Positions 36,207-44,728 of a stretch of DNA of 64,000 nucleotides are shown in pieces. The notes beneath the pieces are model-generated. The model did not search any database. It saw nothing but the letters and a program-made list of their open reading frames with translations, and was not told the origin of the DNA. Location of the stretch: contig NZ_JAKJSD010000005.1 of assembly GCF_029029505.1 (NCBI RefSeq), forward strand, positions 1 to 64,000, read 5' to 3'. Both the position numbers and the translations under genes were made by a program. The DNA is from Ancylomarina sp. DW003. Its GTDB lineage: Bacteria; Bacteroidota; Bacteroidia; Bacteroidales; Marinifilaceae. The first letter of the stretch is position 1; each line of letters starts with the position of its first letter.

Positions 36207-37601
36207 TTAGTAACCTGGATTTTGTTCAATTCCAGATCTATCTATTTCCAATTTTGGAATAGGAAGAGCATATTTATCACTGTTTGCCGCCAATCCAGAT
36301 CCATCTGGTCTTGAGAAACCAAGGCCTAAACGTTTCAAATCAGTAAAACGGAACCCTTCGAAAGCTAGCTCTCTACGACGTTCATCCATGATTTCATCTA
36401 GTAGATTACCACCTGAATAATCACCTAATCCTCTGGCATTTCTCAAGGTATTTAAATAGGTAATAGCTTCAGATCCTACTTCACGCTCATCTGATTCAGC
36501 AATAATCAAATATAATTCTGATACACGAACTAATTTGATATCAACAGCTCCAGCTTGAAAGTTAGCATAGTCAGCCGTTCTCATTCCAACATGTTTCTCA
36601 GGATAATACTTCCCCGATCCGTTTGGTTCTAATTCAAAGTAAAGATCGAAACGCGTATCATTAGCCTTATCGTAAAGGTTTATCAAATCGTTAGAAACAT
36701 AGTATGGGAAACTAAAGAAAGCAGGAATAGCAAACATAGCTGCATTCGATCCATCATCTTCTGTCTCAAAACGTATTCTGAAAATAATCTCATCCGAATC
36801 ATCTTGCCTCCATTGCTTTTCCAGAGCAGTAGCATCTGTATCAAGATCGTAACGTGTATCCTTTAATGCTTCTTTAGCAAATTTAATTGCATTGGTATAA
36901 TCCCCTGTTTCGTGATAAACACGTGCTAATAAAGCTTGAATAGCAGTTTTAGAAATACGATAAGAGTTCACATCATTAGTAGCCATTTTTTCTGCACGAT
37001 TCAAATCATCTAACACATAATTAATAACTTCCTGAGTCGTGTTTCTTGCTTTTTTCACCAATAACTCATCCGTATCCAAACGATAAGGAACAGCAAGTGC
37101 ATCTGGATTTGAACTTAATGCGGGTGCAAAGAAACGATACAAATCATAGTGAATTAAAGCTCTTTGTGCCAAAGCCTCTGCAACGTACTGATCTTTATTA
37201 GCTAAAGAACTCGTTTGCCCGTATTTGATAATTGAATTTGCGTTGTTAATTGCTGCATAGGCAAGTTTCCAGAAACCTTCAATCTGAAACTCTTGATAAT
37301 CATAATCTAAAGGATGAATATTAGCATGCGTATTTTCAAATGACCAACCCATAGGGTCACCCGCAATAATATCATCGTTAATATTTTCCGGAATTGTATA
37401 GATACAGAAATTATAGCCTAGTAAATCATCTTTCATTGTGGCATACACACCATCCAATGCCGTTCTAAATCCACTTTCCGTATCAAAAAGCTTTGCTGGT
37501 GCAACCTCATCTGTTGGTACTTTCTCAATAAGCTCATCTTCACAAGCTGAAAATCCTAAAACCAACAGGAATAAATATGTAAATTTTATAATTGTCTTCA
37601 T
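36207..37601 (-). CDS. RagB/SusD family nutrient-binding lipoprotein
   Basis: A 464-residue lipoprotein (GFSACEDELIEK lipobox). The SusD pattern is clear: EKVPTDEVAPAKLFDTESGFRTALDGVYA, the TPR-like YVAEALAQRALIHYDLYRFF, ALLARVYHETGDYTNAIKFA and the C-terminal LDEIMDERRRELAFEGFRFTDLKRLG and 'LPIPKLEIDRSGIEQNPGY'. It caps the TonB-linked SusC channel and binds the substrate at the cell surface. It is 12 bases downstream of the SusC gene. No glycoside hydrolase lies in the operon; an amidohydrolase is present, pointing toward peptides rather than glycans (inference). Confidence 0.94.
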   Translation of the reverse strand: MKTIIKFTYLFLLVLGFSACEDELIEKVPTDEVAPAKLFDTESGFRTALDGVYATMKDDLLGYNFCIYTIPENINDDIIAGDPMGWSFENTHANIHPLDYDYQEFQIEGFWKLAYAAINNANSIIKYGQTSSLANKDQYVAEALAQRALIHYDLYRFFAPALSSNPDALAVPYRLDTDELLVKKARNTTQEVINYVLDDLNRAEKMATNDVNSYRISKTAIQALLARVYHETGDYTNAIKFAKEALKDTRYDLDTDATALEKQWRQDDSDEIIFRIRFETEDDGSNAAMFAIPAFFSFPYYVSNDLINLYDKANDTRFDLYFELEPNGSGKYYPEKHVGMRTADYANFQAGAVDIKLVRVSELYLIIAESDEREVGSEAITYLNTLRNARGLGDYSGGNLLDEIMDERRRELAFEGFRFTDLKRLGLGFSRPDGSGLAANSDKYALPIPKLEIDRSGIEQNPGY

Positions 37602-37613
37602 TTTATTCTCATT

Positions 37614-40600
37614 TTAGAAATTAGCACTTAAACCGAATGAAAAGCCTCTTAGTGAAGTTGAAGAAAGTCCAATTCCACCATTACCAGCATACTCAGGATC
37701 GATATAATCAACATCTGTAATTGTAAATAGGTTTTGTCCTTGAATATAGACACGTAATCTATCCATACCGATTTTCTTACTAAACCTTTCGTTCAATGTA
37801 TAACCTATAGTCATAGTCTTAAGCTTCACATAATCACCCTTCTGTAAGAATTGTGTTGAGCTTTCGTAATCAGATTCAACTCTTCTTCCCAATGGATTAT
37901 AAAAATTCAAAGCACGTACAGCTAATTTAGCGTCATCTCCAGCTTGTTTCCAAGCTTGATTAACTGACTTGTGTTGGTTCAACCACACATCATTTCGTAA
38001 ATCATGATTTCCACTATTGATAACATGATGCCCTCCGGCAAATGAAATCAAGAATGTTGCATCAAAATTCTTATAGTTGAATGTATTGGTTAAACCACCA
38101 TGATATTTAGGTGTACCAACTTTATCAGAAACTCTTTTTAATTCCGTAATATCCGCACGATTGGTACTTGCCTGGTTAGTTACATAGTCAACCAAACGAT
38201 CATCATCTCCGGTTGCATCAGGGTTGACATACTGATTGTATCCAGTATCTGGATTTACGCCTGCCCATTCTACAATATACAGAGCTCCAATAGATTCTCC
38301 TTCCTTATAAGCCGTATTACCTCTTTGGATTATTTCATCATCCTCAGTTAATTTAAGAACCTCACTTTTATTAAATGAAAAGTTCAAGCTAGATGTCCAC
38401 ATGAAATCCTTATTCGAAATATTTGTGGTTCTTAAAGATACCTCAAGCCCCTTATTTCTAAAATCTCCAATATTAGAGGTCAATGTAGAAAATCCAGACT
38501 GTAGTGGAATTGGTACCGTATTTATCAAATCGTAAGTATCTCTTATGTAATAATCAAAGGTTGCATAAAAACTGTTATTAAATAAACCAACATCCAAACC
38601 AACATTCTTATTGGTATTCTTCTCCCATGTTAAGCTCGGATTATCTCCTCGTGCTAAAGCCGCAACGTCAGTACCTTCATATTTCTTTCTAAATTCATAT
38701 AAAGACAAATGATCAAAATCTCCAATAAAATCATTACCCGATGTACCATAACTTCCTCTTAACTTCAAAGTACTAAGTGCACTTTCGTCGTTATTCAGGT
38801 TTTTATGAATATTCCACGAGCCACCAATGGCCCAGAAATTAGCCCATTTGTTATTGCCTCCAAACTTAGAAGAACCATCTCGTCTAATCGAAAGAGATAA
38901 ATTATATGTTCTGTCAAAAGAATAATTCAATCGAGAGAAATAACTCATAGATCCAGATTCCGAAGTTCTCTCACTATAACTGGTCAGATCTTTTGCTGTG
39001 TTAATCGTCTGAACAGCATCGGATAAGAAATTTTTAGCGTATGCATTAAAATTATACGACTCATCTTCGTTAAACTCAGTACCCAATACAAGATTAAAAT
39101 CATGCTTATCGATCGATTTATCGATAGTAGCCATTAAAGTTCCTGTGTAGTTGGTATTATCACCATTATTAATTCTCAACTTTCCACCTTCAACAATAAT
39201 CTTTTGATATTCCGATGACTTTGAATGATTATAATTACCACCCAAATTACCACTTAAGGTCAACCAGTCAGTAGCCTTATAGGTTAGTTTAGCATTTCCA
39301 TAAATATTCTTACGAACTGACTTTACATCCGTATTTTCTCTAACGAACAATGGGTTGTAAACTATACCAGAACTGTATGGAGCATATTTCAGGTTTCTTT
39401 GTAATTCTCCCTTTTCATCATACACATCCTCCCATGGGTTTAGTAGAAATGAATTTGAAACAGGATCACCAGTAGTTCTTCGGTCTTTGTTATTTACATT
39501 ACCAAAAGTTCCCGACAAACCTAAAGTTAAGTTCTTCGCTAACTCGTAGTCGAACTTCAAGGTTGCAGTTAATCTTTCGTAATTACTGCCATAGATATTA
39601 TCAACTTTGTTATAAGCAACAGAAGCATAATAGTTGGTTTTCTCATTACCTCCGGCAATAGATAAATCATACTTTTGGCTGGTTTCATTATCCAGCATTA
39701 TATCTGACCAGTTGACATTATTCCCAGATGCACGTCTTTCGGCAAGCAATGCTTGTGCTGTTGCATCGGCCTCAGGATATAAACCTAATGATTCCTCATA
39801 GTTCAATTTTTCTGATGCATTCATAATATCATCAGTAAAAGATTTATCGGGTGTTTTAAAACCATATGTCGCATTAAAACTAACCTGAGGTCTCATGTTT
39901 TTCTTACCTCTTTTTGTAGAGATAATGATCACACCATTCGATCCTCTTGATCCATAAATTGAAGTTGCCGAAGCATCCTTTAGAATACTAATACCCTCGA
40001 TATCACTCGAGTTAATTGTAGACGAATTAAATCCTGAAGGCATTTGAACACCATCAACAACAACTAAAGGATCTGTTTTAGCACTGATCGATCCAATACC
40101 TCTCAATAAAATTTCTGGAGCTGCATCCGGGTTTGAAAAATCTTCTTCTATTAACAAACCTGGCACAATACCAATCAAGGCATCAGCATAAGAAACGTTC
40201 TGAGTATTTTTAAGCACCAGTGGATCAACCTTCGTTGTAGACCCTGTAGCTTTCTCTCTTGATATGGTTCCATATCCAAGAACCACAACTTCATCCAAAC
40301 CTTCCGTATCCGCCTTTAATACAACATTTATTTCAGACTGTCGCTCATATAGCAATTCAGTTGGCAACATACCAATAAATGAGAAAATAAGAATTTTAGC
40401 ATTTGCAGGAATCAGGAAACGGTATTCTCCGTCGATATTTGTAGCAGATCCAATTGTTGTTCCTTTAACAACTACAGAAACTCCAGGTAGAGGGTCACCA
40501 TTCTCATCAGTTACCCTACCCCAAAGTTCATTTTTCTTTACTTGTTGGTTCTTTCTTACAACAGACTGCTTTTCTTTTTTTCTGATAATGTAGATACCAT

Positions 40601-40934
40601 TCTCCACCTCATAGGTTAAAGCTTTATCCTTTAAAAGAGCCGTTAACACCTCATCAATATTTCCTTCAAGATTCACATTTAGATTCTTGTACTTTCCAAG
40701 AAGCTCAGAATTAAATACAAAATCGTAACCCGATTGTTTCTCTAATTTCCAAATCAGATCATCCAAATCGATACTCTTCTCTTTAATGATAACTTTTCCT
40801 TGTTCAACAACAGATACAGTAGCAAATGATTGAACGCTCATTATTAGCATCAACACAAAAGCAATCAGCAGTGTTTTTTTGGGGATTTTAAGACTCTCTC
40901 TATGTTTAGAGAGCTTTTTTTTGTTACTTAGCAT
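37614..40934 (-). CDS. SusC/RagA family TonB-linked outer-membrane protein with STN domain
   Basis: A 1106-residue receptor. Signal/anchor (LLIAFVLMLIMSVQSFATVS), STN domain (about 45-120), carboxypeptidase-regulatory-like domain (ELWGRVTDENGDPLPGVSVVVKG), the SusC plug signature (EVVVLGYGT, VVDGVQMP, ISILKDASATSIYGSRGSNGVIIISTKRG) and a long barrel. The STN domain fits control by the upstream FecR/sigma pair. It forms a channel with the SusD partner. The exact imported substrate is unknown. Confidence 0.95.
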   Translation of the reverse strand: MLSNKKKLSKHRESLKIPKKTLLIAFVLMLIMSVQSFATVSVVEQGKVIIKEKSIDLDDLIWKLEKQSGYDFVFNSELLGKYKNLNVNLEGNIDEVLTALLKDKALTYEVENGIYIIRKKEKQSVVRKNQQVKKNELWGRVTDENGDPLPGVSVVVKGTTIGSATNIDGEYRFLIPANAKILIFSFIGMLPTELLYERQSEINVVLKADTEGLDEVVVLGYGTISREKATGSTTKVDPLVLKNTQNVSYADALIGIVPGLLIEEDFSNPDAAPEILLRGIGSISAKTDPLVVVDGVQMPSGFNSSTINSSDIEGISILKDASATSIYGSRGSNGVIIISTKRGKKNMRPQVSFNATYGFKTPDKSFTDDIMNASEKLNYEESLGLYPEADATAQALLAERRASGNNVNWSDIMLDNETSQKYDLSIAGGNEKTNYYASVAYNKVDNIYGSNYERLTATLKFDYELAKNLTLGLSGTFGNVNNKDRRTTGDPVSNSFLLNPWEDVYDEKGELQRNLKYAPYSSGIVYNPLFVRENTDVKSVRKNIYGNAKLTYKATDWLTLSGNLGGNYNHSKSSEYQKIIVEGGKLRINNGDNTNYTGTLMATIDKSIDKHDFNLVLGTEFNEDESYNFNAYAKNFLSDAVQTINTAKDLTSYSERTSESGSMSYFSRLNYSFDRTYNLSLSIRRDGSSKFGGNNKWANFWAIGGSWNIHKNLNNDESALSTLKLRGSYGTSGNDFIGDFDHLSLYEFRKKYEGTDVAALARGDNPSLTWEKNTNKNVGLDVGLFNNSFYATFDYYIRDTYDLINTVPIPLQSGFSTLTSNIGDFRNKGLEVSLRTTNISNKDFMWTSSLNFSFNKSEVLKLTEDDEIIQRGNTAYKEGESIGALYIVEWAGVNPDTGYNQYVNPDATGDDDRLVDYVTNQASTNRADITELKRVSDKVGTPKYHGGLTNTFNYKNFDATFLISFAGGHHVINSGNHDLRNDVWLNQHKSVNQAWKQAGDDAKLAVRALNFYNPLGRRVESDYESSTQFLQKGDYVKLKTMTIGYTLNERFSKKIGMDRLRVYIQGQNLFTITDVDYIDPEYAGNGGIGLSSTSLRGFSFGLSANF

Positions 40935-40982
40935 AGATTAATAATTTATAGGTTATTAATTTGTGGTTTATACCACCTACTG

Positions 40983-41014
40983 GTAGTGTGATAAGGTCAG
41001 AGTTATCACACTAC
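40983..41014 (-). promoter_or_regulatory. 12-bp perfect hairpin between FecR and SusC genes
   Basis: Arms GTAGTGTGATAA (40983-40994) and TTATCACACTAC (41003-41014), loop of eight. It overlaps the FecR stop codon on the minus strand. No T tract follows in the transcribed direction, so attenuation or mRNA processing is likelier than termination. It lies 49 bases before the SusC start. Confidence 0.6.
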
Positions 41015-42159
41015 TTTTTTCTTATGACAACATTATTATCTTTAATTTCAATAGCCACTTCATGCGTTTTTTCAATAGCAGAGAAGATCGCTTCAAAGGG
41101 TAATTTACGACTAATCTTCAAGGAAAATTTCTCATCCTTTAAATCCTGATTTTGATAAAAAATCCTGATATCAAAATCTCTTTCCAAATCACGAACAATG
41201 GTGTTTAAAGGTTGGTTTTTATACAAATACACATTGTCTTTCCAAGCCGTATATAAGGCCCCTTCTACAGACTTAATCTGCATTTTATCATTTATTCTTC
41301 TTATTACAGCCTGCTGATTTGGCACCAATTCTACATCGTTATTCTCAGTCAGAAGCTTTATTGATCCTTCAACCAGGGTGACCAGATCATTATCTTCATC
41401 TTCATAAGATTTCACATTAAACTCAGTACCTAAAACCTGTATTTTCTTGTGATTAAAATTGACAATAAATGGTTTTTCAACATTTCTAGTCACATCAAAG
41501 AAGGCCTCCCCCTCTTCAACAAAAACCTCTCTTTTATTCGAAATAAAATTAACGGGATATCTAAATTTCGTTTCAGAATTCAACCATACTTCAGTACCAT
41601 CGCTCAATACGACTTTGTATTTTACGCCTTTAGGTGTTTGTAAGGTATTGTAGACTAATTCTTGAGGTTTATTATCAGTTTTTTTCGAATTATAGGATAA
41701 TTGTTCCGAGTCCGATGCAACATCAACACTACCAATCTGATAAATAGTATCTGCTTTTCCTAACACATAATCACCTTTATTAGTCGTAAGCAAAATTTCA
41801 TCCAAAGTCGCTTCTTTATTTTCAGATAATAATTGCACCTGTTCATTTTCGAGCAAGGAATTCTGGAAAATTAAAACACCAATGCATAAAGGAATTAAAA
41901 TAACAGCCGCATAAGCCAACCATTCTTTATAAGGTTTTCTTTTTGACCTAAGCAGATTCTTCCAGGCCTTTTGAGTATTATACTTCTCATACTTCTCAAA
42001 TTTATTTAAGAAAGATTCTCCATGCGTAATCTTATCAAATTGCATTTGATTATATGGATCCTCCAACCATTTGTCAAGCAAATTCTTTTCCTCATCGGAA
42101 AGCTTTCCAATTAAATATTTGGTTATAAGTTCAGAAATATGTTTTGGTTCTAATTCCAT
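41011..42159 (-). CDS. FecR family anti-sigma regulator
   Basis: A 382-residue protein starting at MELEPKHISELITKYLIGKLSDEEKNLLDKW (a 12-residue longer start at 42195 is possible). The cytoplasmic sigma-binding part is followed by one transmembrane segment (WLAYAAVILIPLCIGVLIF). The periplasmic FecR domain has YKVVLSDGTEVWLNSETKFRYPVNF, GEAFFDVTRNVEKPFIVNF and VLGTEFNVKSYEDEDNDLVTLVEGSI, and the C-terminal STN-like part DFDIRIFYQ. It sits 38 bases after the sigma gene (74 with the shorter start) and controls the SusCD operon. Confidence 0.93.
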   Translation of the reverse strand: MELEPKHISELITKYLIGKLSDEEKNLLDKWLEDPYNQMQFDKITHGESFLNKFEKYEKYNTQKAWKNLLRSKRKPYKEWLAYAAVILIPLCIGVLIFQNSLLENEQVQLLSENKEATLDEILLTTNKGDYVLGKADTIYQIGSVDVASDSEQLSYNSKKTDNKPQELVYNTLQTPKGVKYKVVLSDGTEVWLNSETKFRYPVNFISNKREVFVEEGEAFFDVTRNVEKPFIVNFNHKKIQVLGTEFNVKSYEDEDNDLVTLVEGSIKLLTENNDVELVPNQQAVIRRINDKMQIKSVEGALYTAWKDNVYLYKNQPLNTIVRDLERDFDIRIFYQNQDLKDEKFSLKISRKLPFEAIFSAIEKTHEVAIEIKDNNVVIRKK

Positions 42160-42233
42160 TAATCGTGTTTTATCCCTATGACCGTTAAAAATCATAAAGG
42201 AGTGTTTTGTTTCTTATTTTTTTTCAAAAAAAA

Positions 42234-42755
42234 TTATCGTAGCATATCACGAAGCATCTTGTACGCTCGTCGTTTATTACTTTTAACTGTATTGACAGAG
42301 ACATTCAATTCTTCTTGAATCTCTACATTCGACATTTCTTGCATGGATAAAAGGATAACTTTTTGAGATTTCTCAGGAAGATTTTTAATCGCTTTGTGGA
42401 GATTAGCATGTACCTCTTCCTCTATAAAATTATAATCATCTACAGAGTCTGAGGCAAAGCATACGTAATCCAAAAATCGCTTCTTTTCATTTTTGTCCTT
42501 ACTAATAAAATTCAAACATCTGTTTTTTACACTCGTATAAAGAAAAGATTTCAATGATACTTTTATCGTTACACTTTGACGCTTATCCCATAAATCAGAT
42601 AAAACCTCCTGAACAATATCCTCACTTAACTGATCATCCTGCAAATACTTAAAAGCAAAACTGCACAGTCTAGGATAAAACTCCTCAAAGAGTTTCCTAA
42701 ACGCTTTCATATCGCCCTGCTTAAACTGATATAGTAATTGACTAGAATAATCCAT
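42234..42755 (-). CDS. ECF RNA polymerase sigma factor
   Basis: A 173-residue ECF sigma. Region 2 is DDQLSEDIVQEVLSDLWDKRQ and SFLYTSVKNRCLNFI. Region 4 is LPEKSQKVILLSMQEMSNVEIQEELNVSVNTVKSNKRRAYKMLRDMLR with the HTH. It heads the minus-strand sigma/FecR/SusCD operon. It is a different sequence from the sigma at 25136, so the two loci are independent copies of one design. Confidence 0.93.
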   Translation of the reverse strand: MDYSSQLLYQFKQGDMKAFRKLFEEFYPRLCSFAFKYLQDDQLSEDIVQEVLSDLWDKRQSVTIKVSLKSFLYTSVKNRCLNFISKDKNEKKRFLDYVCFASDSVDDYNFIEEEVHANLHKAIKNLPEKSQKVILLSMQEMSNVEIQEELNVSVNTVKSNKRRAYKMLRDMLR

Positions 42756-42979
42756 GTGATTTATTAAAACATTTCCCTTATTCTTTGTTCTCTCTTTTAT
42801 TCTATCATCCCTATGACAGAGTAATTGTTAGGAAGAGTGCTTTTATATTCCATTTTTTTATCTACGACAAAACAGAACAAGCTTAAGTTCGTGATTATCT
42901 GACTAAAACACAACTGAACATTTCAAATATAGTGGAATAATTATTCGAATTGTATTTCGGCAAAACCCTAAAATAAGAA

Positions 42980-43010
42980 AGGAGCTGCTACCTTCACGAT
43001 AACAACTCCT
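42980..43010 (-). terminator. Terminator behind decayed HD-hydrolase copy
   Basis: An 8-bp stem (AGGAGTTG/CAGCTCCT on the minus strand, one wobble), followed by TTTCTTATTTT. It lies 26 bases beyond the stop of the decayed gene at 43036, so it is probably that gene's old terminator. Confidence 0.6.
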
Positions 43011-43035
43011 CTATAAACAATTTCTTTACAATCCT

Positions 43036-43127
43036 TTAGAATTTATCCTCCCACTCCATACAAAATTGTTCTAAGTAGAACTGTATGAATTCATGACGCT
43101 GCTCTGTTATTCGGTATTCATTTTATT
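43036..43127 (-). pseudogene. Decayed 3' end of a paralogue of the HD hydrolase at 46368
   Basis: The minus strand encodes RITEQRHEFIQFYLEQFCMEWEDKF then a stop. This parallels RMADQRHEFMQSYLEQFYMEWEGVL at the end of the HD hydrolase gene. Over 65 aligned bases 10 differ (about 85% identity), nearly all transitions. A 13-base deletion relative to the intact gene breaks the frame just upstream. The rest of the copy is gone. It lies in the same orientation as the intact gene, on the other side of the graspetide cassette. Confidence 0.7.
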
Positions 43128-43453
43128 ACTATCCCATGTAATACATATAGAAAACTAAGCCAAAAGCCATGTGTTACCTCCAACTAAAAACAAGCAGTCA
43201 TAATGCATTGGTGCTATAAATACTTAGTGTTTCAATCATAAATTTCAAAATAACACATGTTAAAAATCAAATGTTACAAAACAGTATAATGATTATATAC
43301 ATTTAATATAATTAAACATATTTTTATTCCACCATATTGAATTAGCTAGTAAATAAAAAACATAAAGTTACCCTTATTCACTTTTTAAATTAAAAAAAGG
43401 GCGGAGATGCCGAAAACCGTAAGAGTAGGCAATAATTCTAATCCAAAATAAAA

Positions 43454-43660
43454 ATGAAAAAGCCATTTTTTGCTAATTTCCTAGAGAATCAAGTAAATGA
43501 AGACGAGATCCAACAAGTTAAAGGTGGATTAACTCCTGAATCAGCAACTAAACTTCCAGATTTGGATCAAACAATGAAGTACCCTTCTGATAATGACGAA
43601 GGACTACAAACAATGAAGTATCCTTCTGACAATGATGAAGGTAATATTAATTTAATGTAA
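43454..43660 (+). CDS. Graspetide (microviridin-like) precursor peptide, two cores
   Basis: A 68-residue peptide. Residues 4-11, PFFANFLE, match the leader motif (PFFARFLE) that microviridin ligases recognise. Q21-V22-K23-G24-G25 is a double-glycine-like cleavage site. Two identical cores TMKYPSDNDE lie at residues 40-49 and 53-62. By known microviridin chemistry each core can form Thr1-Asp7 and Ser6-Asp9 omega-esters and a Lys3-Glu10 omega-amide; all these residues are present. Microviridins inhibit serine proteases; that role is inferred here. Residues 31-38 (ATKLPDLD) look like a degenerate third core. Two ATP-grasp ligases follow. No transporter or protease gene is adjacent. Confidence 0.92.
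   Translation: MKKPFFANFLENQVNEDEIQQVKGGLTPESATKLPDLDQTMKYPSDNDEGLQTMKYPSDNDEGNINLM
43571..43600 (+). repeat. Graspetide core 1 (TMKYPSDNDE)
   Basis: The first 30-base core unit. It differs from core 2 at three bases, all synonymous third positions, so both encode the same ten residues. A three-residue spacer (GLQ) separates the cores. Confidence 0.85.
43610..43639 (+). repeat. Graspetide core 2 (TMKYPSDNDE)
   Basis: The second 30-base core unit, followed by GNINLM at the peptide's C-terminus. The encoded peptide is identical to core 1 with only synonymous base changes, a sign of purifying selection. Confidence 0.85.
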
Positions 43661-43668
43661 GTTTAATT

Positions 43669-43691
43669 AGGCCGGTGTTTATCATCGGCCT
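43669..43691 (+). terminator. Hairpin between precursor and ligase genes
   Basis: A 9-bp GC-rich stem (AGGCCGGTG/CATCGGCCT, one wobble) with loop TTTAT. It begins nine bases after the precursor stop and ends 14 before the first ligase. A partial terminator or stabiliser here would give more precursor than enzyme message, the usual need in RiPP clusters. Confidence 0.65.
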
Positions 43692-43705
43692 CATTCAATA
43701 ATTAA

Positions 43706-44728
43706 ATGGACATCATACTACTATTAACTCACAGCAGAGATTTCTTTACTATTGACAATGTTGAGGCACACATAAATAAGCTGGGTTATAAAACCTTACG
43801 AATCAACACGGACCAGTATCCAACTCAAATCAATTTGGATTTCGAGATTAAGCAACATAATTCGCCCCAAAAAACAATAAGCATTGGAGGAGAAGAAATT
43901 AATGTAAAACGTATTAAAGCAGTTTGGTTACGTCGCATATGGTCCCCTGAAATGCCCGAAGATATAGATCCGGCATACTCTAAATATTGCTCAAACGAAG
44001 CATCGAACAACTTATTAAATTTTTTGCATACCCTAAATAATATCTTCTGGCTAGATCATCTTGAATATACAAATAGAGCAGAAAACAAATTATATCAAAT
44101 GGAGCAAGCCAATAAATTTGGCATTGCTATGCCCAATACTTTAATATCAAACAATCCCGATAAAATCTTAAAGTTTTATCACCAAAATAAGGGTAATATA
44201 ATAACTAAAATGCAGACCGTACTATCGGTAAGTATGGATGGTAGTGGTCAATCGTTCAGAACCAGTAAGGTAAATGCAGAGGATCTGGAAAATTTAAGTT
44301 CGGTCCAATATTGTCCTATGATCTTTCAGACTGAGATTCTAAAAAAAGCTGAATACCGTGTTGTTTATGTTGATGGTGAGTTTTTCTCTGGAAAAATTAC
44401 GACTGACACTCTCGATAATGCAAGCCCCGATATTAAATCAAACCAATCCGTTTCGTGGGAAATTGGATCCCTTCCTCAATACTTATGTGAACAAATTTCT
44501 CGCTTTATGGAAAGTATCGAGCTACGCTTTGGGGTTATGGACATTGTAGAAACCCCAAGTGGAGAATTTCAGTTTTTAGAAATAAATCCTGTAGGCGAAT
44601 GGGGAATGCTTGAGAAAGAGCTTGATTTACCTATTTCACATGCTATTGCCAAAACTATTGTTAAACAAATAAAAATCAATGAAAAAGATACTATTAATAA
44701 CGCATCAAAAAGACAATTTCAGCATTGA
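43706..44728 (+). CDS. Graspetide ATP-grasp macrocyclase 1 (MvdC/MvdD family)
   Basis: A 340-residue ATP-grasp ligase. The N-terminal domain has LLLTHSRDFFTIDNVEAHINKLG and KAVWLRRIWSPE, the marks of microviridin ligases. The ATP-grasp part has GIAMPNTLISNNP, YRVVYVDGEFFSGKI and the metal-binding GVMDIVETPSGEFQFLEINPVGEW. It would phosphorylate an Asp/Glu side chain and join it to Thr/Ser/Lys in the precursor, guided by PFFANFLE. Whether this one makes the esters or the amide cannot be decided by eye. It overlaps the second ligase gene by 50 bases. Confidence 0.9.
   Translation: MDIILLLTHSRDFFTIDNVEAHINKLGYKTLRINTDQYPTQINLDFEIKQHNSPQKTISIGGEEINVKRIKAVWLRRIWSPEMPEDIDPAYSKYCSNEASNNLLNFLHTLNNIFWLDHLEYTNRAENKLYQMEQANKFGIAMPNTLISNNPDKILKFYHQNKGNIITKMQTVLSVSMDGSGQSFRTSKVNAEDLENLSSVQYCPMIFQTEILKKAEYRVVYVDGEFFSGKITTDTLDNASPDIKSNQSVSWEIGSLPQYLCEQISRFMESIELRFGVMDIVETPSGEFQFLEINPVGEWGMLEKELDLPISHAIAKTIVKQIKINEKDTINNASKRQFQH

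Larger units (their letters stand above)
42756..43453. other. Region between sigma gene and graspetide precursor
   Basis: About 700 bases without an intact gene. It contains a hairpin terminator (42980-43010), a decayed end of an HD-hydrolase paralogue (43036-43127), and an AT-rich stretch of about 300 bases before the precursor that should hold the graspetide promoter. No clear promoter element was found. Confidence 0.6.

Noticed and set aside
42756-43453. Riboswitch or small RNA upstream of the graspetide precursor
   Set aside because: I could not fold a convincing conserved structure; the only structured part explained is the old HD-gene terminator.
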